Assembly (NCBI RefSeq): GCF_009498295.1
Contig: NZ_CP040813.1
Location: 2,673,001-2,737,000 of the forward strand
Direction: 5' to 3'
DNA length: 64,000 nucleotides
Source: Oceanihabitans sp. IOP_32
Lineage (GTDB): Bacteria; Bacteroidota; Bacteroidia; Flavobacteriales; Flavobacteriaceae
Under the pieces are notes generated by a model. That model searched no databases. It was not told where the DNA came from and saw nothing but the letters and a program-made list of their open reading frames with translations. The translations under genes and the position numbers were made by a program. Positions 27,007 through 36,597 of this stretch are shown piece after piece (positions within the stretch are counted from its first letter, which is position 1; each line of letters opens with the position of its first letter).

Positions 27007-28140
27007 ATGTGCTGTCCCGATCATGAAGTAGCGCACGTATTGGAGCGCAACAGGGAGCACCTTGCCAATCATTGTGCCAACAGTTGGCAAGTCCGCACCC
27101 TGCATGCCCTGCGCAAGTGCCGCACCGCGGCCCTTGGCGGCCACATTGATTGTTGTAATAATCCTGCCTGTTATAAGCTCCATCTTAGCTACAACAGTTG
27201 CCGTAACCGTCATTGCCCCAAGTGCCAGGGACACAAGAAGGAAGCATGGATCCAGGCAAGGGAGGCAGATTTATTAAAGGTTTCTTACTTCCACGTGGTC
27301 TTTACCCTGCCCTGTGAGCTGAACAGGTTATCTCTGTACGAGCCAAAATTGGTGTACAACCTTTTGTTCACAACGGCCTGGGGCATCGTTAAGGATTTTG
27401 GCGCTAATCCCAAGTTCTTGGGTGGCAGGATGGGAATGGTCGCTATACTGCACACTTGGGGGCAGAACCTCTCGTTGCACCCACACCTGCACTGCATTGT
27501 CCCGGGAGGTGGGATTACCAAGACTGGCAAATGGAAGAACACCAAGAGCAAGGGAAAGTACCTGTTTCCGGTAAAGGCGATGAGCATAGTTTTTAGGGCT
27601 CGGTTTGTTGCTGGGCTGCGCAAAGAGCTTGGAAAATCACAACCCGCTTCATTTTACGAAAGCCTGTTCAAGAACCAGTGGGTGGTCTATTGCAAACGCC
27701 CATTCTTTGGGCCTTCACAGGTAGTGGAATATCTAGGGCGCTATACCCATAAAATTGCGATAAGCAACCATCGTATAAAAAGTCTTGAAAGTGGAAACGT
27801 ACGGTTTATGGTAAAGGATTATCGCCAAGGGGGTAAGAAGTCGGTACTTGCACTATCCGATGCCGAGTTCATCAGGCGTTTTTCATTGCATATCCTGCCC
27901 AAAGGGTTTACCCGCATCCGGCACTATGGTATCTTGAGCAGCTATTATAAAAGAACCATAATCCCAGAACTACAAAAAGATCTGGGCAGGCCAGAACTAG
28001 CGGAAAAAGTACTTTTAAAGCACCGCAAGTGTCCCAGCTGTAAAAAAGGAAACCTGGTTACCATTGCAACCTTCCCCGCTCGTGGACCACCGAATGGTTG
28101 GCGCGAAGAGATCGAGAAACACCTAAACAGACCAATATGA
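27007..28140 (+). CDS. IS91-family HUH transposase (copy C)
   Basis: 377 residues, intact, same as copy A at the C-terminus (TIIPEL, KVLLKHRK, WREEIEKH). Its upstream recombinase is broken but the transposase frame is untouched. Confidence 0.92.
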   Translation: MCCPDHEVAHVLERNREHLANHCANSWQVRTLHALRKCRTAALGGHIDCCNNPACYKLHLSYNSCRNRHCPKCQGHKKEAWIQAREADLLKVSYFHVVFTLPCELNRLSLYEPKLVYNLLFTTAWGIVKDFGANPKFLGGRMGMVAILHTWGQNLSLHPHLHCIVPGGGITKTGKWKNTKSKGKYLFPVKAMSIVFRARFVAGLRKELGKSQPASFYESLFKNQWVVYCKRPFFGPSQVVEYLGRYTHKIAISNHRIKSLESGNVRFMVKDYRQGGKKSVLALSDAEFIRRFSLHILPKGFTRIRHYGILSSYYKRTIIPELQKDLGRPELAEKVLLKHRKCPSCKKGNLVTIATFPARGPPNGWREEIEKHLNRPI

Positions 28141-28289
28141 AAAAAACGCAAAACCGACGTAACGGGACTGCTATGGCCAAAACTGAAGAAAACACATCAA
28201 AGCAGTAATGAACAAGGAAAAGTAAGTCCTAAATCTGCCATATTCTTTTAATATTCCAAAGAAAGGGAGGTCAAAAACTCCCAAAACAG

Positions 28290-29623
28290 ACACTATCCCA
28301 TTAAGTGTGTAAACTTAATTTATCGAGGGTTTGACTTTCTTAAAGTTGAACCCTTTTTTCAAATATAGTTAAAAATTGGTTTAAAATAATGCCCCAATTC
28401 CTAATAGGCATTGACCATTTCTTGGTAGCCTCCCTTAATGCTAAAAATGTGGATTTCATTACAGCTTCATCGGTTGGGAATGAGAGCTTGTTTTTGGTGT
28501 ATTTCCTAATTTTTCCATTGAGATTTTCAATAAGGTTTGTAGTGTAAATGATTTTTCTGATTTCAACCGGAAACTCATAAAAAGCAGTAAGCTCTTCCCA
28601 GTTATCCCTCCAACTTTTGATGGCATAAGAATACTTGTGTTCCCATTTTTCAGCAAAGTCCTCCAGGGCGGCCTTAGCGGCGCTTTTGGTAGGTGCATCG
28701 TAGATGTTTTTCATGTCTTTTGTAAACTCCTTTTTATCCTTCCAGACCACATAGCGACAAGCATTCCTAATTTGGTGTACCACACATATTTGAGTCTTGG
28801 ATTCAGGGAACACGTTTTTAATGGTGTCGGTAAAGCCATTAAGGTTATCGGTGGCGGTAATAAGCAAATCTTGAACGCCTCTGGCTTTCATATCGGTCAA
28901 GACGCTCATCCAGAAGGCTGCCGATTCGTTCTTGCCCAACCAAAGCCCCAAGACTTCCTTTTTGCCGTCTCTACGAAGCCCTACGGCAATGTACATGGTT
29001 TTGTTGATGACTTTGGAGTTTTCTCGTACCTTGAAAACGATGCCATCCATCCAGGTTATTAAATATACAGGTTCTAGGGGGCGGTTCTGCCAAGCCACAA
29101 TATCGTTGGTAACTTTATCTGTGATGCGTGATATGGTGGATGTTGATACATCAAAACCGTAGACCTCTCGGATTTGTTCTTCGATATCAGAATTACTCAT
29201 ACCTTTGGCGTATAGACTGATAATTACGTTTTCTATGCCATCGACCATATTGGTTCGCTTAGGGACAAGCATGGGGTTAAAGGAGGCTTCCCTGTCCCTA
29301 GGTACTTGAATGATACTTTCACCTAAAGCGGTTTTTACCTTTTTGGAAGCATAACCGTTGCGTGAGTTCGGATTGGGCGATTGTTCGTGTCTGCTGTAAT
29401 CTAAATGAGCATCCAGCTCGCCTTCCAGCATCTTTTCAATGCCTCGTTTTTGAATGGACTTTAGAAAAGAGGTTAGTTCTTCTCCTGTTTTAAACTGTTT
29501 TAAAAAGTCGTCGTTTAATAAATCGTCTTTGTTCATCGTGTATAAAATTTAAATTAATAAAAAAATATCGAGGGTTGCAACCCTCGATATTTTTAAACTT
29601 TACACACTTTGTGAGATACTACC
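28290..29623 (-). mobile_element. IS256-family insertion sequence
   Basis: About 1334 bp. The inner parts of the terminal repeats are identical (AAGTGTGTAAA), with outer ACACTATCCCATT against GTAGTATCTCACA. CCAAAACAG is present on both sides (28281-28289 and 29624-29632), a 9-bp duplication as expected of IS256. A hairpin (ATCGAGGGTTG / CAACCCTCGAT, 29568-29589) lies just before the transposase start. It inserted in the 3' end of IS91 copy C. Confidence 0.9.
28340..29536 (-). CDS. IS256-family transposase
   Basis: The 398-residue Mutator-like DDE transposase looks complete. Landmarks: [72 protein letters not shown] (first aspartate), [12 protein letters not shown] (second), [13 protein letters not shown] and [20 protein letters not shown] (with the catalytic glutamate). 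It should be active. Confidence 0.95.
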   Translation of the reverse strand: MNKDDLLNDDFLKQFKTGEELTSFLKSIQKRGIEKMLEGELDAHLDYSRHEQSPNPNSRNGYASKKVKTALGESIIQVPRDREASFNPMLVPKRTNMVDGIENVIISLYAKGMSNSDIEEQIREVYGFDVSTSTISRITDKVTNDIVAWQNRPLEPVYLITWMDGIVFKVRENSKVINKTMYIAVGLRRDGKKEVLGLWLGKNESAAFWMSVLTDMKARGVQDLLITATDNLNGFTDTIKNVFPESKTQICVVHQIRNACRYVVWKDKKEFTKDMKNIYDAPTKSAAKAALEDFAEKWEHKYSYAIKSWRDNWEELTAFYEFPVEIRKIIYTTNLIENLNGKIRKYTKNKLSFPTDEAVMKSTFLALREATKKWSMPIRNWGIILNQFLTIFEKRVQL

Positions 29624-29750
29624 CCAAAACAGAAAAAACCAACTCCTAAAAATCCAATCCAAAACAGACCATTCCCCATAAGGGCGAACCGACAAACACC
29701 GGTTCAGTCAACACGGCATTCATGTTGGGTCGTACCGACCACACGAATGC

Positions 29751-30410
29751 TTAGTTATTGGCTACAGTTTTTTTTAAATATTCCAATTCGTTCGGTATTT
29801 CATTTGTCAGGTGTTCATTCCATTTATACCAACTAAAATATTGGCTAGTATGTTTGATGAAATGTAATTCTATTTCTTTTTTATTTAATGAGATTATAGC
29901 TTTCCTCGGATAAGTATTTCCTATTTTTTTTAGCCATTTAAGCTCTTTTAGTTCAATGTTGTTTTTTTCAGACTGATAACTTAAAAAATTAGATGAACTT
30001 GTGCCTATAAAAATACATAAATCAGGATTTAATTTTTTTGCAACATTAAAGAATACTTGCCAAGCAATTTCAAAATCATTTTCGGTTGGTCTCGATTTAT
30101 TTGATTCCATAGGTCTCTGAATAAAATTATAAAACGAAAAATAGCTCCATAATAATTCAGCGTTGAAAGAGTCATTTCCAATTAGGGCTCTGTGAAAATT
30201 CGGAAATATTTTTGTATTCCAATAATATCGATTAATTGCTAATTCGTTTATTACAATTTGAGTAAATAATGGATTGTTGTGTTTTTCAATAGAATTCTCA
30301 TCGTTACCTAGATAGTGGCTTTCTCCAACTATTAATACTTTTCTCCCATTAACGCCTTTTTGATAATTTAATCCAACATAAGGTTGCCATTTAAGGTTTT
30401 TAATATCCAT
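29751..30410 (-). CDS. Cassette C6: uracil-DNA glycosylase-fold-like protein
   Basis: The 219-residue protein shows VLIVGESHYLGNDENS near the N-terminus, LNPDLCIFIGTSSSNFL in the middle and a C-terminal FIKHTSQYFSWYKWNEHL. GESH, the central strand ending in G-T-S, and H-T-S-Q-x-F resemble the spaced motifs of uracil-DNA glycosylase superfamily proteins, though active-site residues differ; the match is tentative. The IS91-like element inserted at the cassette edge supplies the last codon and stop (AAT AAC TAA), so the natural C-terminus is altered by one or two residues. It is the last gene of a three-gene cassette. Confidence 0.55.
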   Translation of the reverse strand: MDIKNLKWQPYVGLNYQKGVNGRKVLIVGESHYLGNDENSIEKHNNPLFTQIVINELAINRYYWNTKIFPNFHRALIGNDSFNAELLWSYFSFYNFIQRPMESNKSRPTENDFEIAWQVFFNVAKKLNPDLCIFIGTSSSNFLSYQSEKNNIELKELKWLKKIGNTYPRKAIISLNKKEIELHFIKHTSQYFSWYKWNEHLTNEIPNELEYLKKTVANN

Positions 30411-30412
30411 TT

Positions 30413-30757
30413 TTAAGAGAAGATAATGTGATTAGTTTTAGTTTGATTATACTCTATTAATTTTTCTCTTAATACCCGTAAATCTTTTTTTGGTAAAAAT
30501 CTTGCAGAAACAGAACCACCTATTGCTCTAATAGTAATATCAGAACCAAATAAATGTTCGTTAATTTCAATTTTTCGGATATATTTAAAGGAAATTGTAT
30601 TGGTGTCAGTTCCTATATAATAAAGGTTTCTTTTTAGAATTGTAATCGTTTCTTTGTTTAAGTCGAGTTCTAAAGTCCAAGGACTTAAAATATGCTCAAT
30701 TTTCCCATTAATAATTAATGTAAATATATTTGATTTGGTGTTAAACAATTTATGCAT
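30413..30757 (-). CDS. Cassette C6: hypothetical PH-like protein
   Basis: This soluble 114-residue protein has alternating beta strands (TLIINGKIEHILSPWTLELD, LNKETITILKRNLYYIGTDT, ISFKYIRKIEINEHLFGSDI) and an ending helix LRVLREKLIEYN. The pattern suggests a PH/bPH2-like domain. No firm family. It is 2 bp from the downstream gene and 6 bp from the upstream membrane protein, so the three are one operon. Confidence 0.6.
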   Translation of the reverse strand: MHKLFNTKSNIFTLIINGKIEHILSPWTLELDLNKETITILKRNLYYIGTDTNTISFKYIRKIEINEHLFGSDITIRAIGGSVSARFLPKKDLRVLREKLIEYNQTKTNHIIFS

Positions 30758-30763
30758 CCTTAA

Positions 30764-31513
30764 TTAATATTTATCATAATTACTGTAATCAACTATTGGT
30801 GGTTCAGGATATTTGTTTTTGAATATGAATTTACCAGCCAGATATTTACATATATAAAATACAATTAATGAAACGATAGCAGAAATGCTTAATGCATAGA
30901 TTGTGTGTAACTCCCAATTTTCTTTAAGTGCTAAAAAATATTCTGTCCTTTCGGTAAAAATTTTATCGTAGATTTCAAAAACTGAAAGTAATGGTTTCTT
31001 AAAAAAATATTTAAGCGAATAATAGAAAGCAACAAACCAAAACAAAAGAGCATATATTGCTCCGTAGTATGAAACAAAATAATCCTTAAGATAATTCCAT
31101 TTGTCATTTGGTTTTTCTCTTAAATAAAATAAACGCCTTTTACTTTTGTCATAGATATCGTTTTCAAAATTCAGTTGATTATTAATTTCTTTTCCTCTAT
31201 TACGTCGATTAGAAATTGAGCCATCTTGGTTTCTTGGTAACCCTTCGTTGTCAGCGGTTGCCCATAAATCATCTATGTTGCTTTTTGATGTTCTAAAATC
31301 ATTTAGGGATTCCAAAAACTCAATTTTTTCTTGATTGTCTAACCAAAAATCAGAAATATCCTGATTTGGATAATATTTTTGGTTTTTTTTCCATTTGTAG
31401 AGTTTTATTAGAGTGTATATTATCCAAGCGATTGGAACTATGGGTAGGATTATTAATAATCCAACAAGCATCCAAAAAAAGATTCCTCCAGCATTATCAT
31501 TCTTTTTTGCCAT
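30764..31513 (-). CDS. Cassette C6: membrane protein
   Basis: The 249-residue protein has an N-terminal membrane segment (FFWMLVGLLIILPIVPIAWI), a charged cytoplasmic region (SLNDFRTSKSNIDDLWATAD), then GAIYALLFWFVAFYYSL and ISAIVSLIVFYICKYLAG. No family recognised. It is the first gene of cassette C6. Start 44 bp from site R6. Confidence 0.6.
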   Translation of the reverse strand: MAKKNDNAGGIFFWMLVGLLIILPIVPIAWIIYTLIKLYKWKKNQKYYPNQDISDFWLDNQEKIEFLESLNDFRTSKSNIDDLWATADNEGLPRNQDGSISNRRNRGKEINNQLNFENDIYDKSKRRLFYLREKPNDKWNYLKDYFVSYYGAIYALLFWFVAFYYSLKYFFKKPLLSVFEIYDKIFTERTEYFLALKENWELHTIYALSISAIVSLIVFYICKYLAGKFIFKNKYPEPPIVDYSNYDKY

Positions 31514-31556
31514 ATTTTTAGGTTAAGTTAATTAGTTTGTCGGTCAAAATTGTAGC

Positions 31557-31683
31557 CAACGGTCTTGTATATGAAAAGTAGCGGATTTTAAGCACTAACT
31601 TTTCGGATTATAACAGACCTTTAATTTATTCATTTTCTTTGGATTAAGCGATATTAAACCGCTATTTTTTATATACGTTGTTG
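31557..31683. repeat. R6, attC-like cassette site (type Ra)
   Basis: 127 bp. CAACGGTCTTGTATATGAAA...TTTTTATATACGTTGTTG; inner stem AGTAGCGGATTT / AAACCGCTATTT. Edge of C6: GCTACA after IS91-C pairs with TGTAGC before CAAC. Confidence 0.88.
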
Positions 31684-31717
31684 TACACTGGCTTTTTTCC
31701 ATTCAGATTGTCATTCA

Positions 31718-31804
31718 GCGTTGGGAAAGACATACTCTTTTGCAATTTTTGGCTTGTGTGTTGGCTTTAGCGAATTGCAAATGTGTATGGCTCTATGTAT
31801 TGGC
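31718..31804. repeat. S1, second-family site
   Basis: Contains GACATACTCTTTTGCAATT paired with AATTGCAAATGTGTATGG across an 25-base loop; the conserved mismatched block CTCTTTT/AAATGTG is shared with S2-S4. It follows the stop codon of the HNH gene directly and precedes R6. Confidence 0.75.
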
Positions 31805-33297
31805 TATTCAGCAATTAATTCAAGTAATTCAGTTGATTCTTCTTCGCTGATAATACTTTTCTTCAATAATATTTCAATATGCTTGGTTTTTAACATATTT
31901 AGTTTAGTATGTATTTCTTTAAATTGATCTAATGTTATAGCATTAGTTTCTCTAAGTCTTGAGTAAAATTGCTCAACAATATCTATTCTTGCAAAATGAA
32001 TTCTTGAATGACAATTTGGACATAACACTAATAAGTTTTGCAAAATATCGGGACCTTCTTCTTTAGTATTATATTCAATAATATGATGGGATTCAACAAA
32101 ATTGTTACCATTTTTATCTATAAAGGTTTCTTGATTACAACCTTGACAAACGTATAGTGCTTTCTGTTTTGATATTTCTCTAATTAACTCGTCTCTTCTT
32201 AATCTTTCGGACTGAGAAGAAATTTGAACTGTTCCTGACTTGGCACTTGCTTTTTTATTCGCTTCATTTAAAAAGTCTTGATCAGCTTCAAGCAATTCAG
32301 CTATTAATTCTGCTCTATTTTTTGTTACCTTACTTGCTATATCGTCATTTATGTCTAATTGCTCTACTTCATTTAACAACGATTCTAATTCTACTGTCTC
32401 AGGTAATGTCTCGCTTGAAAATAATGATGATGAAAACTCTGTTAATGAGACTAAACTGTCATTAACATTATAATCTATTAATCCTACTGCATCCATCAAA
32501 ATGAAAAATGCATTGAATTTAAAATAGGGTTGTTGTGATGCAGAATATTTATAGTAATTACCTTGTTCATCTTTCCATCCCATTCTTTCGAAAAAAAGCT
32601 CAATTTGATTTTCTCTATTAGATGGAAAATCACGTCCTATTGAAATTGCATTCTCAATAATTTCATCTTCAGAATTTAAAGAGTAGTCTGGTCTACCAAA
32701 GAAGATTGATAATTCAAATCTTGTACAAGGTCTATTTAGAATATAGAGGTATTTCAAAATGGCCATTGCTGGCCTGAAATTCAAATTACGATATAATTCA
32801 AAACTATTTAAGTTGCTTAATCCAGAACTATTTAATGTGTTTATGGAAAGTATCTTATCTCTGAGAAATGTTTTTAATATGGAGTTAGGAATTAGGAAAA
32901 TTTCTTCGGTAAAACTTGACAAAACTCTTCGACTTCTATTATTTCCGAATTCTGTGTTTGATAGGAGCTCAAGTAAACTTGCAAGCTCCATCCAATGACG
33001 AAATTTTCTTCCTTGATTATCCCTATAATTACCTTTTATATCATTTATTTCGGTTAGTTCAAAATCAAACAATGCTTCAAAATCTGCATTAGGATTTTCT
33101 ATTGTGTTATTCTGTAGAAAAAAATGAAGTTCGACATATATTTCTGAGAGAGATAATCCTTCTATTGGGAAAGAACTTTTTACCGAATAAAGATATTCAC
33201 CCAGTGATTTTACTTTTATAATATCAAAGTTAGAAAAACTGTCTCTTGGCAGGTTGAATACTTCATTATGAAATCTATTAAAACTTTGTAAATTCAT
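31804..33297 (-). CDS. Cassette C7: HNH endonuclease, restriction subunit
   Basis: The 497-residue protein is mostly unique helical sequence with a C-terminal HNH nuclease domain: YVCQGCNQETF, ESHHIIEYNTK and NLLVLCPNCHSRIHF, i.e. two Cys pairs with the His-Asn-His core, at about residues 385-440. The preceding SQSERLRRDELIREISKQKA is a common linker in HNH restriction enzymes. It is the last gene after two DNA methyltransferases and 1 bp from the second, so it is the probable restriction enzyme. Its stop is next to S1. Confidence 0.82.
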   Translation of the reverse strand: MNLQSFNRFHNEVFNLPRDSFSNFDIIKVKSLGEYLYSVKSSFPIEGLSLSEIYVELHFFLQNNTIENPNADFEALFDFELTEINDIKGNYRDNQGRKFRHWMELASLLELLSNTEFGNNRSRRVLSSFTEEIFLIPNSILKTFLRDKILSINTLNSSGLSNLNSFELYRNLNFRPAMAILKYLYILNRPCTRFELSIFFGRPDYSLNSEDEIIENAISIGRDFPSNRENQIELFFERMGWKDEQGNYYKYSASQQPYFKFNAFFILMDAVGLIDYNVNDSLVSLTEFSSSLFSSETLPETVELESLLNEVEQLDINDDIASKVTKNRAELIAELLEADQDFLNEANKKASAKSGTVQISSQSERLRRDELIREISKQKALYVCQGCNQETFIDKNGNNFVESHHIIEYNTKEEGPDILQNLLVLCPNCHSRIHFARIDIVEQFYSRLRETNAITLDQFKEIHTKLNMLKTKHIEILLKKSIISEEESTELLELIAE

Positions 33298-33298
33298 T

Positions 33299-34150
33299 CT
33301 ATTCTTCGATAACTTTTCTAAAGTTTATAATATTTTGATGATGATGATTAATTTTATAGGCATATGGATAACCAAATGGATAAAGAGGTTTATTATTTTG
33401 AAGTAATGCAATTGTTCCAACAAATTCAAATCCGATTTCTTGCATTAATCGAACAATATCACCTTGTACGCATATTTCTTTTTTGTCAACTGTAAAATCA
33501 CTGATTACAATTGAACAATATTTTTTATTGTTCAACGCATTAAAGCATTTAGACATTATCAACTGAAATGATTGAAGAAAATCATCATAGGATTCTTTGT
33601 TACCCAAGTCATTTGGCAAATCAGAGTAATAATCAACTCCGATTCTCGAACCATTTCTAAAACCTTTTTTGTTTTTTTTACGTATTCCTGAACCTTTATT
33701 TTTTAAAATATTGTGGTAAGGTGGAGAGGTAACTACATAATCTATATTATTCAAATTTTCAAGAACATCATTTGAATCTCCTAAAAAATATTCATAATCG
33801 TTAAACTCTTGAAACTCTTTTTTAGAAAGCCTTTCTATAGCTAAATCTCGATATTCAGAATTTAAGTCAATACCTATTCCATATCTGTTTAAAATTGAGG
33901 ATGCAAGTAGAGTAGTTCCACTACCACAAAATGGATCTAAAACACGCATTTCCTTTTTTGTAAACATACTTATAAGCTTTCGTATGTCCTTTACAAGAAA
34001 AGGTGCAGGATGGTTATATGCATCTCTATCATCAGCACATTTTTCACTCATCCAAAAGCTGGCTGTAAGTTTTAGCCACTCTTTTCCTGTTAGATCATTG
34101 AGTTTATTTCGCTTATCGTATTTTCCTTTATTTTCTTTTTTTACTTCCAT
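33299..34150 (-). CDS. Cassette C7: DNA methyltransferase (TSPPY type)
   Basis: 283 residues. Motif IV is VVTSPPYHNIL, motif I VLDPFCGSGTTLLASSI, followed by GIGIDLNSEYRDLAIERL. The order IV after I and the SPPY sequence fit beta-class N4-cytosine or N6-adenine methyltransferases. It shares an A with the start/stop of the 815-residue methyltransferase (coordinates meet at 34150) and directly precedes the HNH gene. Together they modify host DNA against the cognate nuclease. Confidence 0.88.
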   Translation of the reverse strand: MEVKKENKGKYDKRNKLNDLTGKEWLKLTASFWMSEKCADDRDAYNHPAPFLVKDIRKLISMFTKKEMRVLDPFCGSGTTLLASSILNRYGIGIDLNSEYRDLAIERLSKKEFQEFNDYEYFLGDSNDVLENLNNIDYVVTSPPYHNILKNKGSGIRKKNKKGFRNGSRIGVDYYSDLPNDLGNKESYDDFLQSFQLIMSKCFNALNNKKYCSIVISDFTVDKKEICVQGDIVRLMQEIGFEFVGTIALLQNNKPLYPFGYPYAYKINHHHQNIINFRKVIEE

Positions 34151-36597
34151 TAATTAAGTTCTTTTGAAAACAAATCAATTGTTTCCATACTTGCTTTTGA
34201 TTTAAGGATCTTATCTACATCACTATATAAAATATATTTCCAATTATGAGATTTAAAACTTTCTTTAAATAAAGGATCTGAAATTCTATTTAGCTCATTT
34301 TCTCGATGATCTGGGATAATCATAATTTTTAATACATCATTTGGTAAATTTGAACCACGTTGAATCCCAGAAGTGAAATTAGTAGAATTCTCAACCTCAA
34401 TAATAACCTTAAATTTATCGTTTTGCATCCAAATTAAATCAATCATTTCGATTCTTTTTCTGGCAGTTGTATCTTTAATATGACTTTTTAAAGAAGTTAA
34501 ATCACAAAAATCTGAAAGCCTTTTATTTTTAATTGGTTCAGGTTGTTCTCTTTTACCAACAAAACTTTGATACTTTAGTTTTTTTCCAACTCCAATAAGC
34601 TTATGGATAATTTCTGTATGTTTTGTGAATTCTTTTTCTACCTCAAGAGCATTGTATAGCCATCTTCCTCCTGACTTTGTTGCATATTTTTGAAGAACGC
34701 TCGTAATTGATTTTACATCAGGTGTTAATCCATTAGGATATTTTTTATAAATAACAGCTAAAGCATCATCTAAAGTAACACTTGTTTTTCTTCTTAAAAG
34801 TGAAATGATACTTTCTTCAACACGTTCTGTAAGCTGTCTGTCAGGATATTTAATGTACTCTGATGGATTAATAAACCACCAAAATTTACCTGCTTTATTG
34901 GAACCATTTTCTGTTAGCTCAAATATTTTACCAATGTTCTTATCAAGAATTTGTTTGACATTTTCGTCAAAATCTTCTAAATCAAATCCTGCACTCGAAA
35001 TTTCAGCTAATAAACCATTAAAAAGAAAAAGAAAAGGTGTTGGTTCATTTCTCAATGCCAAAATTTCAACTGCTTTGTTAATTACAAAATGTTCAAATTC
35101 ATCTTTTTCCGTTTTTAATTTAACATTTGGTGATTTTATACATCTTATATAAAAATCAGTACCTGAAGTGCCATATGGATTGGCAACATTTGCCTCTCCA
35201 GTTCTTCTGTTTTGTTGGTGAATTACCTTTTCAATTTTGAAACCTGCTAAAGTAATTGACTTCAAAAATGCATTCCAAATAGGAATTTCTTTATTATGAA
35301 AAGTAAAGACTATTTTCCCATTATCTTTTAAAACTGTACGAAGATTTTTTAAAGCGTTAGTGAATCTTTGTTGATATAAATTGATATCTATAATGCCATT
35401 TTTGATTGTGATTTCAGCATTGTAATTTGGAGTGTATTTTGAATCTATATTTTTAAGCCAATTCAACCAAATTGAAGATAAATCTAAATATTGAACCAAA
35501 CCACCATAAGGAGGATCAGTCATTATAAAGTCAATGGATTTTTCAGGAATGTAATCTGTTATTGTATTAATGTCGACAACACCATATTTTAAATCAAAAC
35601 CGCTTAACTTGTCTTTATTTTTAAGACTCTCACTAACTTTTAGAGTTTTAGGAATTTTACCTAAATAATCTTCCACATCTTTCAAACAACTTTCTACGGA
35701 TTGTTTTCCTAAACAACTTCCTTCAAATACAAATAGTGGATTCATTTCCATTTTCCTACTTGCACAGATGTATGCTGATCTTCCCCAACTTGTTGAAAAT
35801 GGACGATTTGCACTTGCTCTTCTTGGAACACTCATTTTGGTTGTCAAATGTAAAGTCTGAATAAAACCGAACAGTAACTGAATTTGAAGATCTTTGTCTT
35901 TAACCTTTTTTATTAAATCATATATTTTAGAAAGAACGTAAAGGTTTCTTCTTGTCCATAAGTTTGAAAAATTGTTTCCACCAACACAGTTAATAAAATT
36001 AGCATTAAATGATGGAGAGTTTATAAAAGGTTCATCTGGAAACCAAGTGTTAATTTTAATTTTAGATTGTTCTTTGGCTAATTTTTGATCTTTTTCATTT
36101 GGTTCAGTTACATAACGAAATTTTCTTCGAGTTGGTCGTCCTTTTGTTTCATCAAGAATTTCAGTGTCAGTGTAATTAATGCCTAATTCATATAGTTCAT
36201 CATCTTCCCATTTAAAACTCTGAACAATAGCTCTTTCGTTTGTTTTTCTTGAATCGGTTGAATAGTATTTTAAAAAAGTTTTGTCATTTTTTAGTTCTTC
36301 AACTATTTTCTCAACAGCAGCCTTAAATTTTTCAACATCAAATTTTGAGGAATAAACTTCAATGATAAAGGATGTCAAAGGATTCAAGTCAAATGCAATG
36401 GCTTTTCTATTTGCTTTTATTGCTTCAAAACTGCTAATTGCACTGCCAGAAAAAGGATCTAAATAGATGCCATCTTCTGGAGTATAGTTTTCGATATATT
36501 CTCTCCAGATATTATGAGGTTTTTTTCCCCAATACTTCATTGCAGTATAAATTGGTGGACGCGTGTCCTCTACGAGTGCAAAATTAATATCTGACAT
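34150..36597 (-). CDS. Cassette C7: large DNA methyltransferase
   Basis: The 815-residue protein starts with YTAMKYWGKKPHNIWREYI and motif I LDPFSGSAISSFEA. Motif IV comes late, IDFIMTDPPYGGLVQYLDL at about 350. The long insert carries RRNLYVLSKIYDLIKKVKD, CVGGNNFSNLW and PRRASANRPFSTSWGRSAYI. The C-terminal ~100 residues (FKVIIEVENSTNFTSGI, MIIPDHREN) look like a PD-(D/E)xK-type domain. The architecture resembles DUF1156-like adenine methyltransferases. Overlapping starts and stops on both sides show one tight operon. Confidence 0.82.
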   Translation of the reverse strand: MSDINFALVEDTRPPIYTAMKYWGKKPHNIWREYIENYTPEDGIYLDPFSGSAISSFEAIKANRKAIAFDLNPLTSFIIEVYSSKFDVEKFKAAVEKIVEELKNDKTFLKYYSTDSRKTNERAIVQSFKWEDDELYELGINYTDTEILDETKGRPTRRKFRYVTEPNEKDQKLAKEQSKIKINTWFPDEPFINSPSFNANFINCVGGNNFSNLWTRRNLYVLSKIYDLIKKVKDKDLQIQLLFGFIQTLHLTTKMSVPRRASANRPFSTSWGRSAYICASRKMEMNPLFVFEGSCLGKQSVESCLKDVEDYLGKIPKTLKVSESLKNKDKLSGFDLKYGVVDINTITDYIPEKSIDFIMTDPPYGGLVQYLDLSSIWLNWLKNIDSKYTPNYNAEITIKNGIIDINLYQQRFTNALKNLRTVLKDNGKIVFTFHNKEIPIWNAFLKSITLAGFKIEKVIHQQNRRTGEANVANPYGTSGTDFYIRCIKSPNVKLKTEKDEFEHFVINKAVEILALRNEPTPFLFLFNGLLAEISSAGFDLEDFDENVKQILDKNIGKIFELTENGSNKAGKFWWFINPSEYIKYPDRQLTERVEESIISLLRRKTSVTLDDALAVIYKKYPNGLTPDVKSITSVLQKYATKSGGRWLYNALEVEKEFTKHTEIIHKLIGVGKKLKYQSFVGKREQPEPIKNKRLSDFCDLTSLKSHIKDTTARKRIEMIDLIWMQNDKFKVIIEVENSTNFTSGIQRGSNLPNDVLKIMIIPDHRENELNRISDPLFKESFKSHNWKYILYSDVDKILKSKASMETIDLFSKELN

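Larger units (their letters stand above)
24772..29760 (+). mobile_element. IS91-like element copy C, with nested IS3 and IS256
   Basis: Starts AACTAAACCTAAAGG right after GTTG of R5 and ends TTAGTTATTG right before GCTACAG, the first bases of cassette C6. IS3 copy 3 (25639-26882) splits its recombinase gene and an IS256-like element (28290-29623) sits in its 3' non-coding end. Removing both restores the length of copies A and B. Confidence 0.9.
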
